64,000 nucleotides of DNA, taken from assembly GCA_019359595.1 (NCBI GenBank), contig JAHHGZ010000018.1, positions 88,914-152,913 of the forward strand, in the 5' to 3' direction. Of the stretch, positions 60,782 through 64,000 are shown in pieces; the stretch's first letter is position 1, and every line of letters starts with the position of its first letter. Below the pieces are notes generated by a model. It was not told the origin of the DNA. It ran no database searches and saw nothing but the letters and a program-made list of their open reading frames with translations. The stretch is from Cyanomargarita calcarea GSE-NOS-MK-12-04C (lineage in GTDB: Bacteria > Cyanobacteriota > Cyanobacteriia > Cyanobacteriales > Nostocaceae). Position numbers and translations under genes: made by a program.

Positions 60782-61319
60782 TATTCGCTGTCGCTGTAAG
60801 TAACCAGACAGAATTAATTACAATACTGATTCTTCTGATTCTATGCTAGGCAAGAATTTCAGCCCAGATTTTGTGTAATTAATTGTGTCCAACTACTTAA
60901 TTGGGGTTTAACTTCACTTAGGAGCGATCGGTCTTCGATAGACTGCTCGGTTTCAAAAGTTACAGCTTCTTGGATCGAACCACTCCAAGAGGCGATCGCG
61001 ACTAGCAATGGGAATTGGAGGTGTCAACAAGATTGCGAAATACACCAGAAGCCTAGACCGTATTTGGTAATCCAAATCGGTGTAGGTAGTTCACCCAGGA
61101 AAATCTCCGACGGCAAGACCTCATCTTTTGCTGCCTTTTTTTGTCGCAATGTATTAAAATTAAGTTAACTTTAATTAAGATTCTTGCTGGCGTCATGGAT
61201 TTGTCGTAGCCCATGTAAGACATCAAATTAAATAAAATGGATTAATAAATATCCGTTTCACAGCACAAGCGTGAAGCTAACGAATGTTAGTTGTATCGGC
61301 ATCTAGAGGCATAATTAAG
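60782..61319. other. 538-bp non-coding gap before ftsH
   Basis: No ORF is credible. It holds two HIP1-like sites (60923, 60996) and a short inverted pair around 60923-60953 (CGATCGG / CCGAGCA-like), then an AT-rich stretch before ftsH. The promoter is not identifiable by eye. A T-run near 61135 lacks a strong stem. Confidence 0.45.
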
Positions 61320-63206
61320 ATGAAATTCTCCTGGAGAGTCGTAGTACTCTGGACATTGCCTGCATTGGTGATTGGCTTTTTCTTATGGCAAGGGGCATTT
61401 GCGAGCGCGCCTGCTGAAATGACCAAGAATACAGCTAGTACCCGCATGACTTACGGTCGCTTTCTGGAATACTTGGATGCAAACCGCGTCACAAGTGTTG
61501 ATTTCTATGAAGGCGGCAGAACGGCGATTGTAGAAGCCGTTGATTCAGAACTTGATAACCGTGTCCAACGGGTGCGGGTGGATTTACCTAATAGCGCTCC
61601 TGAGCTAATTAGCAAGCTCAAGGATAAGGGAATTAGTTTTGATGCCCACCCAATGCGGAATGATGGAGCAATCTGGGGACTGTTGGGGAATCTCATTTTT
61701 CCAATTCTATTGATTACCGGACTGTTCTTTTTGTTCCGTCGTTCTAGCAATCTTCCTGGTGGTCCGGGTCAAGCGATGAACTTTGGGAAATCCAAAGCGC
61801 GTTTCCAAATGGAAGCAAAGACTGGGGTGAAGTTTGACGATGTAGCTGGTATTGAAGAAGCGAAAGAAGAACTGCAAGAAGTAGTTACCTTCCTCAAACA
61901 ACCAGAAAAATTTACTGCAGTCGGGGCACGCATTCCTAAAGGTGTACTTTTAGTTGGGCCTCCCGGAACTGGTAAGACTTTACTAGCTAAAGCGATCGCT
62001 GGTGAAGCCGGTGTACCTTTCTTCAGTATTTCCGGTTCGGAATTTGTGGAAATGTTCGTGGGTGTGGGTGCTTCCCGTGTGCGCGATTTGTTTAAGAAAG
62101 CTAAAGACAACGCTCCTTGTATCATCTTTATTGATGAAATCGACGCTGTAGGTAGACAGCGGGGTGCTGGAATCGGTGGCGGTAACGACGAGCGGGAACA
62201 AACCCTCAACCAGTTGCTCACTGAGATGGATGGTTTTGAAGGTAATACTGGCATCATTATTATTGCGGCCACCAACCGTCCCGACGTACTAGATGCGGCG
62301 TTATTACGTCCCGGACGCTTTGACAGACAGGTAACTGTTGATCCACCGGATATCAAAGGACGTTTGGAAATCTTACAAGTTCACTCCCGGAATAAGAAAT
62401 TAGACAGTAGTGTTTCTTTGGAAGCGATCGCGCGTCGGACTCCTGGTTTTACAGGTGCTGACTTGGCTAACTTGCTCAACGAAGGAGCAATTCTCACAGC
62501 TAGAAGACGGAAAGAAGCTATCACCCTCGCAGAAATTGACGACGCAGTGGATCGCGTTGTTGCTGGTATGGAAGGTACTCCCCTGGTGGATAGCAAGAGC
62601 AAGCGCTTGATTGCTTACCACGAAATCGGTCATGCTTTGGTAGGAACACTGCTCAAAGACCACGACCCAGTACAAAAAGTTACCCTAATTCCTCGCGGAC
62701 AAGCTCAAGGGTTGACTTGGTTTACCCCCAACGAAGAACAAGGTTTGATTACCCGTTCTCAGTTGAAAGCACGGATTGCAGGTGCTTTGGGCGGTCGTGC
62801 GGCTGAAGAGATTATCTTTGGTGCGGCGGAAGTAACCACTGGTGCTGGTGGCGACTTACAACAAGTAAGCGGCATGGCACGGCAGATGGTAACTAGATTT
62901 GGGATGTCTGATTTGGGTCCCCTATCTTTGGAAAGTCAACAGGGAGAAGTATTTTTGGGTCGTGACTGGATGTCTCGTTCTGATTATTCCGAAGCGATCG
63001 CCTGTCGCATTGATTCCCAAGTTCGGTTGATTGTGGAAGAGTGCCATGAAACCGCCAAACGGATTATGCGGGAACATCGCACCGTTACCGATCGCCTGGT
63101 AGATTTGTTGATTGAGAAGGAAACTATCGACGGTGAAGAGTTCCGGCAGATTGTGGCTGAGTATGCTGAAGTCCCTGAAAAGCCTCAGTTTGCACCACAA
63201 ATTTAA
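61320..63206 (+). CDS. ftsH: ATP-dependent zinc metalloprotease FtsH (FtsH2/Slr0228 type)
   Basis: A 628-aa thylakoid/plasma-membrane protease that degrades damaged photosystem II D1 protein in cyanobacteria. Two N-terminal membrane helices (about 5-25 and 105-125) flank a lumenal domain. The AAA module has Walker A GPPGTGKT, Walker [15 protein letters not shown] and the [21 protein letters not shown]. The protease site is HEIGH, the variant usual in photosynthetic FtsH, with a distant Asp in the GGRAAEE...AGGDLQQVS region. The ATG at 61320 is preferred over 61284: the product then begins [11 protein letters not shown], as in FtsH2, with TAGAGG upstream. Confidence 0.96.
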   Translation: MKFSWRVVVLWTLPALVIGFFLWQGAFASAPAEMTKNTASTRMTYGRFLEYLDANRVTSVDFYEGGRTAIVEAVDSELDNRVQRVRVDLPNSAPELISKLKDKGISFDAHPMRNDGAIWGLLGNLIFPILLITGLFFLFRRSSNLPGGPGQAMNFGKSKARFQMEAKTGVKFDDVAGIEEAKEELQEVVTFLKQPEKFTAVGARIPKGVLLVGPPGTGKTLLAKAIAGEAGVPFFSISGSEFVEMFVGVGASRVRDLFKKAKDNAPCIIFIDEIDAVGRQRGAGIGGGNDEREQTLNQLLTEMDGFEGNTGIIIIAATNRPDVLDAALLRPGRFDRQVTVDPPDIKGRLEILQVHSRNKKLDSSVSLEAIARRTPGFTGADLANLLNEGAILTARRRKEAITLAEIDDAVDRVVAGMEGTPLVDSKSKRLIAYHEIGHALVGTLLKDHDPVQKVTLIPRGQAQGLTWFTPNEEQGLITRSQLKARIAGALGGRAAEEIIFGAAEVTTGAGGDLQQVSGMARQMVTRFGMSDLGPLSLESQQGEVFLGRDWMSRSDYSEAIACRIDSQVRLIVEECHETAKRIMREHRTVTDRLVDLLIEKETIDGEEFRQIVAEYAEVPEKPQFAPQI

Positions 63207-63421
63207 TAGCTAGTTCTATTTTTGACGAAGGGGTATAGTGTAATTACTGTACCTTTTTTTCTGTAAAGGTAGTACCCAGTCATTGCGACGTATGTTGCAA
63301 TCTCATGGGCTTGAACTACCACGATAGAACGCAATTTGGTATGAGGGAAAATTGAGTCATCGGATGAAATGAGGGGCGAGTGTCAGGGAATACTAAGCAT
63401 AGCTAGTTTTGTGACGTTGCT

Positions 63422-63896
63422 ATGCAATACTTGTTTTATCCGTTGGGCATCTACGCACTTCTGATTGTTATTCTCTATTTACTGGTATTTCTGCGGCTGC
63501 TTAAACTCAGGCTCCAATATCCAAAGTATCAGGTTGAAAAAAGTGACAACGTTCCTGTATACCTGAAAAAGTTATTTAAAATAGTGATCGCCGAGTTGGG
63601 GGAGTTGGGCTTTGGGTGCTGTCGCAACTGCTCGGCAAAAAGATGATGCTACACTAACGCAAAGGTTTTGGGTATCCCTTGCAGGCCCATTACCGGGGCT
63701 GATTCTGGGTGTGGGGTTGGCGATCGCCACTCGTGGAAGTCATAATTATAGCTGGTTATCAGAATTATCCTGGACGCTAATTGGTGTAAATTTATTCAAT
63801 TTGCTGCCAGTTTATCCCTTAGATGGGGGACACATAGCTAATTTACTGTTATTTTCTCGCTTTCCTTATACTGATGTTCTGCTCTATAGAACTTAG
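63422..63896 (+). pseudogene. Broken site-2 protease (M50 family) gene
   Basis: Two overlapping reading frames look like pieces of one gene. The first (63422-63646) begins MQYLFYPLGIYALLIVILYLLVFL. After a +1 shift near 63605-63615 the second reads LGAVATARQKDDATLTQRFW, then SLAGPLPGLILGVGLAIATR, WTLIGVNLFNLLPVYPLDGGH, NLLLFSRFPYTDVL, and ends at 63896. The S2P motif N-LLPVYPLDGG is present but the upstream HExxH zinc motif is absent, and the C-terminal part is missing. A large internal deletion, a frameshift and a 3' truncation are all implied, so it is not a working protease. Confidence 0.7.
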
Positions 63897-63931
63897 ACAA
63901 CTATTGACATCGTTGTAATAGTTGTTGTCTA
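63894..63931. other. Imperfect inverted repeat at the truncation point of the M50 gene
   Basis: AGACAACTATT (63895-63905) and AATAGTTGTTGTCT (63918-63931) are complementary apart from one extra base. The broken M50 gene ends exactly at this element. The remaining ~70 bases to the window edge show nothing I recognise. Confidence 0.5.
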
Positions 63932-64000
63932 CTTCCTGTTTCAACCAAGGGAGACGGCTCCTTCTTGTCCACAGGCGTTTTCCCCCAATTAGAGGGCTTC

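Overview
The window comes from a filamentous, probably heterocyst-forming cyanobacterium (Nostocales type). HIP1 octamers (GCGATCGC) occur throughout, and several families of tandem heptanucleotide repeats (STRR) of the kind known from that group are present. Photosynthesis genes are present too: two high-light-inducible proteins, the Mg-chelatase D subunit ChlD, and FtsH of the FtsH2 type. Together with prfB, ybeY, gltX, rnc and a group 3 sigma factor they suggest a chromosomal region. I see no rRNA, CRISPR array, phage or intact transposase.

Left part (1-20 kb). A large repeat-built membrane protein is followed by two tandem Hlips. Next is a compact minus-strand operon encoding a coiled-coil protein, a one-TM protein with a C-terminal OmpA domain, a Ras/Rab-like GTPase, a small PAS-like protein and a histidine kinase. 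This is the best candidate in the window for an undescribed system. Then comes a minus-strand transporter operon: permease, Tat/lipoprotein solute-binding protein and ATPase of the nitrate/cyanate/bicarbonate class, plus an SLC13-type permease. Its 5' leader carries a clear cyclic-di-AMP (ydaO) riboswitch, which would put anion uptake under second-messenger control. Beyond it lie an RsbR-N histidine kinase, RNase III, a NYN-domain protein, a 186-bp palindromic element, a Uma2 nuclease and a divergent SAM-hydrolase family protein.

Middle (20-45 kb). A small natural-product locus (DUF6875-like protein plus a two-module NRPS, A-PCP-C-A-PCP-TE) is followed by chlD, sigF, a Bax-inhibitor-1-like protein, a lipoxygenase and a secreted beta-helix protein with 15 GQGIF-type rungs. 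prfB is present with its programmed +1 frameshift (missed by simple ORF calling). After it come a DUF3285 protein, ybeY, a diacylglycerol kinase, a DUF6888/DUF6887 pair, a TrpG/PabA amidotransferase, two metallo-beta-lactamase-fold proteins and a 40-aa membrane peptide resembling PetN.

Right part (45-64 kb). Two degraded small genes (an in-frame TGA and a frameshift) precede a NIF3 protein, a YjbQ protein, a glycosyltransferase-like protein and a PLP enzyme. Then follow a RecB-like nuclease, a hypothetical nuclease-like protein, a phytase-like esterase, a Ser/Thr kinase, tRNA-Asp with its own promoter, gltX, a small secreted protein, phoX with a Pho box, ftsH, and a broken site-2 protease gene at the edge. 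Intergenic regions are rich in foldback, hairpin and heptamer elements.
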